Origin: Nymphaea colorata
Taxonomy: Eukaryota > Streptophyta > Magnoliopsida > Nymphaeales > Nymphaeaceae
Reading direction: 5' to 3'
Length of the DNA: 60,000 nucleotides
NCBI RefSeq assembly: GCF_008831285.2
Contig: NC_045149.1
Location: 15,652,578-15,712,577 of the forward strand
Positions 24,556-37,305 of this stretch are shown here, in pieces (within the stretch, counting starts at the first letter, position 1; each line of letters opens with the position of its first letter). The position numbers and the translations under genes were made by a program. A model generated the notes under the pieces. The model made no database searches. It was not told where the DNA came from and saw nothing but the letters and a program-made list of their open reading frames with translations.

Positions 24556-26984
24556 GAGTGCACATAGCCGATGGATGGGAAAATCCCTGTTTGCTTTGGG
24601 GAATCATTATTCCTCTTCCCCAGGTTATTGGGGATTATATTTCCCTCCCACCTTTAGATCCATCTTTATTGATTTATAGCTTTCTAAAGAGTGGCTGAGC
24701 TCAGACCACCATCAACCCTTTACCTAAACAATACCGAAAGAAAGCTCGGTCGACGTAATAATAGAGTTAGAAAAATTTCATAGCCTCCTTTTATTAATTC
24801 ATATATTTTATTTTCACATTTCATGAATTGTCCAAGAAAGCATGGAGTTGAAAACATATAATGTTGGTGGTTTTGGCATTAATGGACCAAGCTTAATTGA
24901 GTAGAAGAAGGGCAAAAAGAGGGAACAAAAACCCCATTTGCACGATATCCGAACACGTGTTTTAAGTATGCCCGCGTTTGGGGTATATTTTGATTGTTAT
25001 TTGATCTAAAATCCCTTTTATATAGGGTCGATAGAGTAAACAAACATTGGATTTTAGATCTATAGATAAAAGAAGATTTGAGATATATATCTAGTGAGAG
25101 GTCTAACATTAAAAAAAAAAATCACATTAAACTGAAAGCAGAAGCTTTCACTCAACCTTTGATCCTTTTGAGGAGGTATAGACTTTGTTTTTCGGTACCA
25201 CTCTTATTGCACTTCAATTTACACTTTTTTGACCTTTCCTTTGCGGCACAAGAAAATGACACTGTTTAACAGTAAAAATGAAAAGTAACTACCTACCTAC
25301 TCCAACCCCAAACAGTTGTACCAACCGCCTCAAAGTCAAATAGTGCACGCACTATAATTTCAATGTTTTAAATGATCAACCCTCCAAGTGAAACATACCT
25401 TAAAGGGATCAATGATGATATGTAGTGTACTCGTTATATATATATATAATTTTGTAAATGACGGTGTCGATGCCGTATCGATTTGGTTACCAATACATTA
25501 TACCGGCCGAGGAATTAATTATTTTAAGCTAACTTCAGGAAACGTAAGATGAAAATTTGGAACGGGTATCGGCCGATGTGCGTCAACTAGGATTGCTTTT
25601 ACAGTACCGCCTAGCATAGCATAAATAAGTTTGAACAATCATGTTTTCTCTCTTTTTGTTTGGAGCGACATTTCGCTCCCCTTAAATTTTGCTGGTTCAA
25701 TAACATTCTTCGAGGGTGCACCTCTTTCCGCCAACAGTTGATAGGTGGCCGGCCAGTTGCTGCTTGGAATTTTATGGGCGGGCTGTTCTTCGGAAAGCAT
25801 ACTGTGGCCTGAACAACGGGCTTGAGATTTTAAGAGGGAGCGACTAAGCCTCTCATCCTGGAGCTGAAAGAAAAAAGTTCAACTCTCAGATGTCATTTTC
25901 CAAGCTTTTGGTGCCAATGTGTGTCTCTGAGATGCTAAAACCACAGAACATTTGATGTTACTGTTGGGAACTGATCTAAAAATTTGTTTTCTGACACAAT
26001 TTTAGCTTTCATCGGTTGAAGCAATAAATGATGCGGCAGTACTCTCTAATGCAATGCAATGCAATGCAACCAATCGGGTTGGACGACGTGTGATAGCTAC
26101 GTCCTCAGCTTGATTCATTCATACAAGAGGGTGGCTATCCTCAAGGGGAGATTTAAAGAACAGATTCATTAGGCAAATGGCATTCAATTGAATGGGAACT
26201 AAAAATGAAATATAATATTAAAAGTAGAAGACGTAGTGAAGGACGAGAAGATCAATTAGTGTGCGAAAGGAGAGGGCCCGCCGGGAGCAGTGGACATGAC
26301 GCCACCATGAAGAGTAGCCGTAACTCCAATTCGAATCCACCTGCTTTCTTTATGGTTAAAAATGAATTCCCCAACACAACACAGTATACACTCTTTTGTT
26401 GTTTTTCACGTCCTTTTGCCTTTTACTTATTCTATTGTTTCCATATTGGACAATCTCGTACTCGCTCCACGTTTACATGAAATCTTGTCTTCTACTTAGT
26501 TTCTTCTTCTTTTTAGCTTCTCCAGATGCATCCTTATTTTATTGTTCATTTGTAAATACGCTCACGGGCTTTTTTCATATTCTCAAGAAGGTCTTTGTTT
26601 CTAGTACATGAAAGATTAGTCCTTACAGGCTTTTCTTAGGTGATTTGTATAGAGCTGAGTAAGACATATGTTGTTGTTGTTATATGAATCTGCCGTATGA
26701 AATGAGACGCTCATTAAAGTGTTTCATAAATTTACCCATTTTTTAAGGTAAATTTGTGGCACATGAACAATACGTTATTGTTACTAAACAGCCGCTATAT
26801 ATAACCTGACCAATTAGACAACATGTTATGGGCCACAAAGTTATCCCTGGATTCGCATAGCAGTAGATACTCTCTCTCCTTCCTTCTCTTCAATAATGAG
26901 TTTTACAAGCAAAAGAAGTTCTGACCGTTAATTCTTGAACCTCCATAAAATCTTTGTTACCAACTTAAAGAATGTAAATTTAAT

Positions 26985-26989
<5 letters not shown>

Positions 26990-27025
<36 letters not shown>

Positions 27026-28112
27026 AAGCACTGGAAGCAAGGTAGCGTTAGGGAGACAGCTCGAATGATTGAGTTGTTTAAAATAAGAGAAAGAGAAGAA
27101 AGGTTGCCATTCTGCCATACAACTTTTGTTTATTAAATTACAAATGGGGATCGTGGGAAATCTTCAAGCGTATCTTTGGTTCATCAACATGGCATGTTCA
27201 TGTGTTTGTGTGATATGTGAATGCCCATGACGCTACATGTGCGGCATTCTTTTAAAACCTTTTTTTGATAATTGCATGCTTCTGATCCATAAAACCCTTG
27301 TTCTCTCCCCCTACACTTGTCAAGTGAATGTTGATCAACACAAAAGGCTTGGCATCCGAAGAAATTGTAGATCCGCTTCTTGACATGGATCAACTCAAAA
27401 TCTTATTAAACAATTCATATTCAAATCCGGCATGGGCCTCAGTTGTTATCTTTGAGTGATCAAAATGAAGAGTATTTCATCCTACCACTTATAATAGAGC
27501 CGAAGCTTTCACTCAACCTCTTGTCTCCTCAAAATACAAGACTTGCTTTTGGTGTTTTGGAGTGCCATCCCATGCACACTTTAACTTGCGTGTCATCTGG
27601 TGAATCAAAATAAAAACAGTACGACCAAGATTACATACCATCTGATCCTATCCGTTTGTCCACGATGCTTGATCCGGTGAAAACCGATTTGTCTGGTTCC
27701 GGACCGGTCTAACATTGTTTGTTTACTCAATCATGGAACAGACCAGCCAAGAAACAGATCATATGTGGCATAGGTTGTGAACTCGACCAGAACCTAACAT
27801 ACTTGTAAATGTGGGTCATGCTCAGCTTGAAAACCTATCTTGCTTTCTCCGAAGGCAAGATGATCAGGATACGCTAGCTATGATTGATTTTCAGTTATAT
27901 CCAATCTGAAGTTCGCACACATATAGATCGATCTGGGGATGTGTGGACCCGATTCGCAGTGTTCTAGACAAATATGACTAGATCACCTCTCGTCTGCATG
28001 TGAATAAGAGGCCCGGATAGTTTCGAATTGAAGGTATAATCCTGGATATTCCAAAAAAATAGAACCATGAAATTGTTTATAGCCTATAGGAACTCCCCAC
28101 GTGACCCTACTC

Positions 28113-28148
<36 letters not shown>

Positions 28149-28149
28149 G
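26990..28149. repeat. Microsatellites: (TA)n 26990-27023 and (TG)n(AG)n 28112-28149
   Basis: Pure dinucleotide runs read directly; ordinary AT-rich sequence lies between them. Confidence 0.9.
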
Positions 28150-31100
28150 GATTATTCACTAAGCTGTAGATGGGGGGTCGGGGATGTCTGCAATTCAGGG
28201 AACTGAACATGTGTAGACTGTAGATTATAAATTCATCAAGTCATATTAGAATCATGTTCATTATTGGGAGGGGACTTCAGCTTTGTGGACATAAATTCCC
28301 CTTATACAATAATCCTACTTCTGTGGTTAGAATGAAAAGAAGAAGCTTTTCAAGTTGCCAAAAAAAGTTTAGACGAAGCAACTGTGGACGCTTCCTGGAA
28401 CCTGAAAAGGCAATTAATCAATGGCAACAAATACACAGCAGTTGCAGCAATGTCGTAATCCAGGCAGAAAGACAAATAGTTACTTCATTGTCTTTTATTT
28501 GGAAGCTAGATGATTCTCTATCTCTTATTAACAGCTGCCACTTAACGATTTCAGCTGAGTTTAAGCTTGTTTGTTTACTAAATTTCAGCAAATTGAAGGG
28601 AAACTGAGATCCCTCCGGCGAGGAATCCGCTCACACGGTCTCATTATGGGGGCTCTGTACAGCCAGATTCACATCATTGTGGAGGAACCATGGAAACGAA
28701 CATATACACGATTCAAGGTGCTTTTTTAACTAATTAGGTTGTCAAAGAATGTGGTGAAATCAAGTAGAATATGGTGAGAGAGACTTTATTATGTTTTGGT
28801 TGTTTCGTCAATTCTAAACCTTTCTGTACCTCTCTCTTGGCTGCTGAGAAGCTGGGTGATGAACTTTAAACCTCCCTTTATCTGGAGATTCAAATCAACT
28901 TAGCCAAGCATGCTAGTCCCGCCAGGCGAAATGTGGCCGTCAATAACTGCAGACAAAGGCTAAACAACTGCCGACAAAAGGGGAATGGACCTTGGACAGG
29001 GGATAATAAGCAATCATCCAACATATAATACAGAGAGCTAGAGAAATGTATTTATGCATTTGAGAAACTAAACCTTGTTAATAGTTGAAAAGGTATATAA
29101 ATATAAGGTTTTGCAGCAAAGAGCCTCCACACACCACACTAGAAGGTGATTGCACTTAAAGATCCTCAGCAGAAGAGATCGTTCAACCGCTTGGGATGTG
29201 ACGCGCTTTTGCGTAACCCCAGCTTGCTGAGTAGCAGAACGAAACACAGAAAAAGAGTTTGTATTACGTATTTTTCTGATTCTCTTATGAAATTTCAATT
29301 CTTATGCAGGAAATCTAATGGTTCATTGATTATAATTACAATTTAAGTTGCACTAAATGGCTTCCCACATCCGAAATATGGATCTAAGAGACAGTACTTT
29401 AAGAGCATTGTTGGCCATTATGTTGTACAAACCTTGGACGATTTACTCGAGTCATGGTCGACCTTCCACCTCAAAAAATTGCCCTAAAAAGAGACTTGTA
29501 TATAACGTAGGGTTAAAAGAGTTTGAACTGCATCCATCATATTTCATTATGTTCTTAGGAGATTTATATATGAAGGATTTGCTGACTTAGTTTGACAGAC
29601 CTGCCTAATAACTAGGTGGTTTCATGGCTTCCAGGCAAGTTGATTTGTTGCAGAAGGGAATGTGAGCAGCTACAATTTAGATAAGTTCTTAAAGGCAATG
29701 TCTGGAACATGGTGTTCATGGGAAATGGGAAGTCCGTTCGGTTTCTATTGACGACCTTTCGAGTTCGAAAGCACCGGCATTGTTGCCAAAACATTGCTTT
29801 GAAAGAGGAGTTGGCTGTGAATTTCCAATCCTCGAACATGGTTTCAAAACCACCTTGAAGAGAGTGTTCCTTCATTGGCAACATAACGTTTTGTTTTGGC
29901 TTCATTCTTCTCCAGCAAAAGTGCGAGAATGGCATCAGTCTCTCTTTTCTTGCTTGTCCAAAACTAAACGAAGAACAATGGTGCTCCCAATTAATATCTT
30001 TTGGTATTCTCAATTTCCCGAATTTGAGAATCATGCTCTGCCAACATATTAAAACCACATATCCATCTGAACGCGAGCTCCGTAATAGAATTTAAGGATC
30101 AGATTGGATTTATGTTCGAAACAGTCATAGACTTATAAGGCCCCAACCCTGGATCTGATCATGCCATTTGCATCTAAGCTTCATTAGTAGCAAAAGATGT
30201 CGAGAATGAGGAGATTGGGATTAATAAAAAATAGGGGTGTCCTTACTGAATCAGCTTTACGGTTTTCATAATAAAGGAGGTCCAACTAAGTGCTTCGGCA
30301 AGGGCCTCCACGAGCATCCCACTAGTAACACTAACACGCAGATAGGCCATGAGAATGGTGTATGGAGTTTCATATACGGAAACATCAGACCGTATTTCCT
30401 TATGTTTTTCTGTAAATTAATTATGTTGACACTTCATATGAGTTTTCTCAGTTGATTCTTTCATTTACCTCATAAAGAGAACGGTAGAGAAAAGAATTTC
30501 TCGTTTCATCTCTGTCTACTCAGTACCAAAATAGCGAAAGGGATCAGCAGTTCCTACCCACTTTCTTTGGTATCAATCTCCCTCTGTGTTTCACACGGGA
30601 AGAAGAGAGACACTCCTCACTTTCTTCTCTCTCTCGATCTCCCTCTTATGCGATAGAGTGGAAGTTTGGAGATATGAAGATATGCACAAGATCATGACCA
30701 TCATGGGGAGACCTACTCCAAATTTCCACCAAATTGACAGTTAACAGAAGATTTGCTAGTGGCGTGGCTACTCTGTTCCAGGAATCAAGATCCTGTATCT
30801 GGTCCGCCAGAAATCCACCATTAAAATGGATTGGAAGTTTACCTTTGAACAGACGAGTTGCTAATGAAGTCGACCATTCTCGTGGTTGGGCTTCATTCAA
30901 GCCTCTGAAGTTCCTCAAATGAGCATCGTGGAACCTCTGACCTGATCCACCACCTGCCAAACCCACTCTTCTAACTTAAAATGGTTTCGTTTCTTATCTT
31001 CCAGATGTCTCAAACTGTACTCTTTAAAAGCATACGTTACGATTCCTCTACATTCTCTGTCTATTATCTGTGCATGCGAATGGAAAGCTCAGACGACCCG

Positions 31101-31886
31101 AACCGCAGCAACTGATACATTTTCAGGTTTGGGATACCTGTATTGGTTATCAAACTTACTCTATCAACCAATGTATTTTACATATTTTCTTTTTCACGCA
31201 AAAGATACCCGTAAGCGATCAAACTTATTAAAAATGCCAAAGCATTGTTTGGTAATCGTGTCTGTATATGGTACCCATAACTTAAAACTAGTGTATACAA
31301 TTTACTTTTCATAAAAAGGATCATAAGAACACAAAGAATATAGAACGAGACATCGTGGTACACGAACAACCTGCGTGGACAAAGGGTTAGTGATACTAGG
31401 ACATATAAAGGAGAGCTTTGAGATATTTACATTTCAAGAATTCAACATGTAACACAGGTGCACATGTATGCAAAGTACGTCTTGTAGCATCTTAAAAACT
31501 CAAAAATATTAAGATACTCATCAAAATGCCGCAACTTGATGACGAAAAAGCATGTTCTTAGGTTGAAGCATCAGAAACCGACGGCCTAGTGACTTTTAAG
31601 TTAAATAACTTGTGGAATACCAGATGAAGCCTTAGTCGACGAAATCCTAAAAAATCAACGTAGATCGATGTAGCCCCATTTTTCTTCAATACTGTTTTTT
31701 AAGACAGAGAAGAGGTTGTATGGTATTGGAAGTACAGAAATTAGTCTCTTTAATGTTGAATTTCCAAAGGATCTTCTGCCGAACGTTTTTTCTGCTGTCA
31801 TATTTACTTGTCGTTGTCCATTTGAGCGTGCATTTCAGAAGGCGAACATTGTTCGAGAATATGTAGGAGAAATACCTCAAGGGGCA

Positions 31887-31940
31887 TAGCGTGACTGGTC
31901 GAGCTATGACATGTATAAAGGTAGACACTAGTTCGATTCC
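31887..31940 (+). repeat. tRNA-derived SINE-like fragment (A box and B box)
   Basis: TAGCGTGACTGGTC (31887-31900) resembles a Pol III A box. GTTCGATTCC (31931-31940) is a near-perfect B box. The 44-base spacing between box starts is that of a tRNA gene. The cloverleaf is not preserved, so this looks like a SINE head rather than a functional tRNA. The 3' end and any poly-A/T tail are not clear. Confidence 0.45.
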
Positions 31941-32110
31941 CATGGATATTATGTTCCTGTGTCTTAAGGTAGTAGGCACGACATTCAAGTTGAAGGGTGC
32001 ACCGTTGCTATCATTGCACCGACGCAGCCCAGGACCCCAAAAGCAAAGGAAATTGGAGGACCTTTAGGCCTCGCTTCGGGTAGAGGAATGAACCTATTAC
32101 TCACCCAAAT

Positions 32111-32154
32111 ATGTAGAGAAGTAATTTAGATCATGTAGAGAAGTAATTTAGATC
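32111..32154 (+). repeat. 22-bp tandem duplication
   Basis: The unit ATGTAGAGAAGTAATTTAGA plus TC occurs at 32111-32132 and is repeated exactly at 32133-32154. Confidence 0.92.
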
Positions 32155-32551
32155 AAATGTAGCTTTCGTGGCGTCCACGAGCGCCAATGGGTGGATCGGA
32201 TTCTGGATATATGGAAGGCGTGCAATCTGTTAGCGTTTTTTGATCGGGTCTCTAATATGCTTCGCTCTAATTTCCCAACGGGCAGCATGCATCTATGACC
32301 ATATCCTGATGCATGTATCGGACCTCTACCAGGATAACCTCATACCATAATCTTAGCTCTTCAGATTTGGATCGTCATATCATTTTGATAGTCCCGTCTT
32401 CTCCTTTAGTATTGGACGGTCTTCATAACATTTGCTACTTTTTCTTCTAACAAGAAATTCATTGCAACATCATTTCCTCTTATTTCTTGTAACAAGAAAT
32501 TCAATGCAATTAGTGATTAATCTCAGCTTTACAATGCTTTAATGACACAGG

Positions 32552-32794
32552 GATTTTCATAGAAAAAAGTCCGAAGGTTTTTTTTCTTTTTAAAGTCAAA
32601 ACACGGTTCTTTGAGCAGAGTTTATTCTCTTTTGAATCCTTTGAACCAGGACAATTGGAGGAGCCACATATGATTTTCATAGAAAAAAGTCTGAAGGTTT
32701 TTTTTTTCTTTTTAAAGTCAAAACACGGTTCTTTGAGCAGAGTTTATTCTCTTTTGAATCCTTTGAACCAGGACAATTGGCGGAGCCACATATG
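32552..32794 (+). repeat. 120-122-bp tandem duplication
   Basis: GATTTTCATAGAAAAAAGTC begins at 32552 and 32672. The second copy differs by a few substitutions and a poly-T tract two bases longer. The unit ends with GAGCCACATATG, and a further partial echo (GGGGGAGCCACATAT) lies near 32844. The unit contains no gene. The near-identity indicates a young event. Confidence 0.92.
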
Positions 32795-35073
32795 GGTTAG
32801 TGAGTCCATCCAGAAAAGTGTTTTTGTCTCTACTATGGATAATGGGGGAGCCACATATTTATCTAGTAATGTCTCCTTTCAACTGAAATTCTACATATGA
32901 GCACTTTAAACTACAAGAAAAAAGAAAAGTGATTTGTGTGGTTGGGTGAGGAGGAGGAGTATTTCATTCTACCATTAAATAAAAATATGGTTAGCTAAAC
33001 AAAAGTGTAATTCACAATTTGTAACAAGTGGGGCAGCTGGAGTTGGCCAAAAAACTGAAAAAAATTACCTATTGCAAACACGAAACTATCCTTGACAAAA
33101 CGATCAATGCTCTGAAAATGAAGGAAAGGCAAAATGCCCACGAACGATGGATTTTAATCCTCGAACATTGTATCCACGGTGCATTTAATGAACAAGGGGG
33201 CGGGTAGGTAGGCGAAAAGGAAAGTAGTACTTGGGAAGGCCTTGAGTTGAGGACCATCCACCTAATTAGGCTGGGTTGGCGCCCACACCACTTGGCTACT
33301 TTGGTAGCAAGCAAGTGACACCAAATTTGAAACTTTTCAATTGGAAGCAAGTTTCAACTTTGCTTCCTCCTGCTCTGTGTACGGGCATCTACATGTGAAC
33401 TTGCGTGCGTGAGCGTGTGTGTTTCTGTCGTGTTCGCGTGTTTGTGTTGATTTATAAATAGTCGAGTTTCCAAAGGTCTTCAATAATTTGGACGTAGAGG
33501 AAGGAGCTTCAAGACAGAATCTCCCAAGCTCAAAATATCCCGTTCAAAAACGGCAGAGTCATTGTCAAAGATTCAAATTTGGAATCTTCAGGCCATGCAC
33601 GACCATTAAGATCGTCGTGGTCATCGCCAACATTTAGAAAGAACCAAAGAATTCACAGGCAACTAGCTTCTCGGGCAAATCCACAGGCACATATACAATC
33701 TAGAGCTTTCTTCCATTTAGAGAGACGGCTGAACCTTATAATTTACCGGCAGACCTGGTGGCTTAGTCATGACAAAGATGGTTAAGTTTCCATCTTTCAA
33801 TCTTTGAAAAGTAATGTGTTTCAGCTTTGAGATGGGTACCACATGGCCAAAGAAGGCGACAATATGTTTTTGGAGCAGCAAGCACCGCACAGACGGACAC
33901 AGGCGTCGTCTTTCTTATAGCCATCTCTCTCGCGTTCCTTTCTAGTTGGAAGGTCGGGGCCAAACTCTTGAACTCCAACACCGCCTTCTCCCACCTCCAC
34001 TGATATTGGAGTTGGCGTCCCACTGATGTGGATTCTCATAAAGTTATTTAATAAACTACAGCACTCAAATGGTTAATCATGCTCCGTTAGATTAATGTTA
34101 ATAGCTCCATCATTATATTATGTTACTTCTTCCCTATGAATTCTTCATTTAATCCTTATCTTTTACTGGCCGACAGTATGGTCGTTTGCTGGAATCACCT
34201 TTGTCACGTCACATGAGAGACCAATGTTTGAGCTTTCTTGCTTGGTTGCTGCCTAATTAAGATTTTAAATGAGCTAAATCTGTAAGATTATGCAACACGT
34301 CAAGTAGTTTATTGAATTAGCTTTTAAAGTGGTAGGTCAAATTCTCTCTCCCTCTCTCTCTCTAAAGGAACATTGGTTTGGATAACGTCTTCCTCAGTTC
34401 CTCGTCATCACTCATCATCCTTGTCATATCGTTACCTCAACAATTATCAATCCATCGTTCTCATATTTCCCTTGCGTCTTAGCTTATATATGATTTGCAA
34501 ACCTGCCAGAATTAAATTTGGGTTAGAAATAAAGCGTTTTTGTTGGTCATGATTGATACGTATTCAGATTTGAATATCAACTAGATTAAGGTTCATTGCC
34601 CAAGCATGAACAAAACCCCTTTAGACCGAAAATTATGAAAAAAAAAATAATATGAACAAAACCACAAGCCCTCGTTCGGTAAAAGGCTGGACCCACGTCA
34701 CAAAATTCAAGAAAACTAGGAAACGTAGCCAAGAGTAGGCTCATTCATTAAACTTTTTGCAAAAAATGCCGATACGTTAGTTTGCATTCAAAGGATAATT
34801 CTTTTGTTTCTTACGGCCGTGAAAATAAAAAAAAAAATTGATGCTCTCGGAAATCGAACCAACAACTCGCCATGTAGCAGCAGCAGGTTTCGCCGAGGCT
34901 ACACTTCACGAACACACTAATTTTTGGGTTATTAACTTCGGAAAGGGAACGGGCAGCATCAGCCCTGACCTGGAAGCTCGAACCAATCTCTTTCATCCCT
35001 TCCCTTTTTTTCCGGTAGGCGGGGAGGGAAGCTCTTCCTTCCTCTCCCGATTCCTCCCCCTCCCCCTCCTTTG

Positions 35074-35080
35074 CTATAAA
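35074..35080 (+). promoter_or_regulatory. TATA box of the threonine aldolase gene
   Basis: CTATAAA within a CT/GC-rich core, followed by a GC-rich leader. It predicts a start of transcription near 35105. This is about 2.2 kb before the ATG, consistent with a leader intron. It is inferred from position and composition. Confidence 0.5.
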
Positions 35081-35104
35081 GGGGTCACCCGCTGGCTCCC
35101 TCGA

Positions 35105-36602
35105 TGTCTCTCATTGCAAGAGTGCCAGAGTGCCCCTCCTACCCTCCCGTTTTATAGCGACGACGGTGGCCTCGCGGCACGCTCTTCGACGTCGGAATAC
35201 GTGGAAAACTCCGGCCTAGGGTTTCCCACTCCGAGGTTTCATCTTCATAGTCCCGGTTCTCTTCGGAAAATACCCTTCTGATTGCCGTCGAAGCTATCTG
35301 AAACCATCTCTCTGGTTCTACGGGGTAAATGTTCTCCACGTAGACGAATTCGAAGTGGCAGAGCGTGGGGAAAGCGGAGGAGTCACGTCGGAAGATTTGA
35401 CGGCTCATTTTGCGAGTTAGTGAGAGAAGGAGCGGCGGTTCTTTTCGCGGCTCAGAGACGGTCACAGGTGAGAGAGAGAGAGAGAGAGAGAAGCTGACTG
35501 TTGATTCTCATTGGTAATGGCTTAGGCGCTTAGCTAGTAGCCTTTGATAGCTTGGAAAATTTGTTGCCATTTCGGAGGCGGATTTCGATGTTTTCAAGAT
35601 TCTATGCGGAAGCCATTTCAAGTTTTGCCGCGAATATCGGCGTGATGGAAATGCTCTTCTTTTGACCTATCGATTGCTTTTTCCTATAATCGCGTTTGTT
35701 TGTTTATACTTTTTCATTTGATTTTCTGCGTAACTTTGGGTTGGGCTTGTAAATTGCTACCGAGAACCTATGAAATTTTTTCGTTGAAAAGGAACAAAAT
35801 CTTAACGAGACGAACCTGTGATGAGAATATGAAATGGACATACGGAACGGGTTGATTGAACGGGTTTTAAATCGTTGCTGGAATCATTCGAAGGTAACAG
35901 GAAGGATCCTAATTCCGAAGGAGTGAAAAGCAGAGCGTGTATCAGGAATCTTGATTCTCCAACGCGAGTTTGATTTTCCATCACTAGAATCCCAATTTTG
36001 TTGTTACGTCATTTTAAATTGACTCGGATATCATTTCCTTTATTGAGGCCTCCGATTTTTTTCATTTTTATCGATTGTTTGGTCTTCACAATAACATGAC
36101 CTCACGTATCGCTTCTTCACAGAGCGCTTCTTCATGGTGCTTCTGGCTTTTTGAGGTTTTAAACCATTTATAAATGCTGGGCATGACGGAAAGACGGGGT
36201 TTCGACCCTCATTTTGCTTTTTGTTTTTCTGTCTCGCTCTCACGTTTCTTTTTGTAACCAAAAAAAGTTTTTCTTTTTCCAGGCTGAGTGACGTGTTGCG
36301 ACTTGCAAGTACTGTTTATATCTTAAATCTGTGCAGAAAGGGCCCGTAAGCACCGTCCGTCGTTGCAGAGGCGGCATCAAAGTCCTCAGGTGGACTCTCT
36401 GTTTATCAATCTTCCCTTTTTATATGCTTTAGATTGCATCATCATCCACGATGTGAACGTTTCGTCCAACATACGTTCTTTATATGTCCATCCAGATCCT
36501 GGTCATTTGCGACATTACGTCTAGAGGACGCCCATCGATGGCTCGCTTCCACTCCGGCCACGATCCCGCTTGGGGATGGACGGTCTTTTGTGGGGAACGC
36601 GA

Positions 36603-36674
<72 letters not shown>

Positions 36675-37258
36675 ATATTACTAGGGGAGATCAAATAACT
36701 TTTCCTTGTCTTTCCTGTCCTGGCAAACCCTGTTGCTGAGGATGGTTTGCGTGTGTATAACAAAAAATTATGGTTCCATCAAGAAGACATTAGTTGACAA
36801 AAAATTGTGTGTGCGTGCGTGTGTGTGAGAGATACAGATGTTATATTTTTATTAAGAGGTAAGGGAAGGTAGTGCAGCGCTTGTGCTAAAAAAAGAGCTG
36901 CGAGAACTATCCCCTTCGATAAAACGATAAAAGGATGGGTAGGCCGTACAAGATTCCGAAAGAGTCGGGGAAATCTCTTTTCTTTTCCGAGCCATCTGTC
37001 GCACATGCGACAAAGAACGTCCCTTCTGGTGACTGAGATGAAGAACTCATGCCGGCCGTTCTCCCCACTTGATCTCACTTATCTTGGTGGGAGGGGTAAA
37101 GAGGCACTAGAATCTCTTCAACAAACAAGAGAACGAGCAAGGCTGGGTAACCAAATTTTCTGCTGTGGGAAAGAATTGATATGTCTGGTGTTTTTAATGT
37201 TATTTCGTTTTTGTGTCAATTTCAATAACTGTTTTTTCGAAATTGTTCATTGGAACAG
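35105..37258 (+). other. Probable 5'-UTR exon and leader intron of the threonine aldolase gene
   Basis: The predicted untranslated exon is about 35105-35467, ending CACAG|GTGAGA. It would join at 37259 after TTGGAACAG, and in-frame stops before 37306 show this part is non-coding. The exon contains a telo-box TAGGGTTT at 35217-35224, a motif frequent in leaders of plant housekeeping genes. The intron opens with a (GA)n array (35469-35490) and contains a long (TA)n(GA)n array (36607-36674). Additional untranslated exons inside (for example near 36337-36389) are possible. Confidence 0.45.
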
Positions 37259-37305
37259 GGATCTCAGAGGCTTCTTGATTTAAAGTCGGTCAATAAGCGG
37301 AAAAA

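Larger units (their letters stand above)
20581..34800. other. Large intergenic stretch; no defensible gene
   Basis: No recognised domain in any frame. The longest frames are 148 codons at 29612-30058 minus (with a 90-codon frame opposite), 106 codons at 30646-30966 minus and 117 codons at 28254-28607 plus. None has motifs or consistent splice structure. The stretch carries tandem duplications, AT-rich dispersed repeats, a SINE-like fragment and microsatellites, listed separately. A TATA-like TTTATAAATA lies at 33451-33460 without an identifiable gene. Confidence 0.5.

Noticed and set aside
29612-30058. 148-codon open frame on the minus strand
   Set aside because: No known domain or motif; a 90-codon frame lies opposite and no splice context links it to other exons. 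Length alone is not enough in 60 kb.
20580-34800. LTR retrotransposon search (primer-binding site, TG..CA long terminal repeats, gag-pol motifs)
   Set aside because: No met-tRNA primer-site words, no polymerase or integrase motifs and no long direct repeats flanking an internal region were seen.
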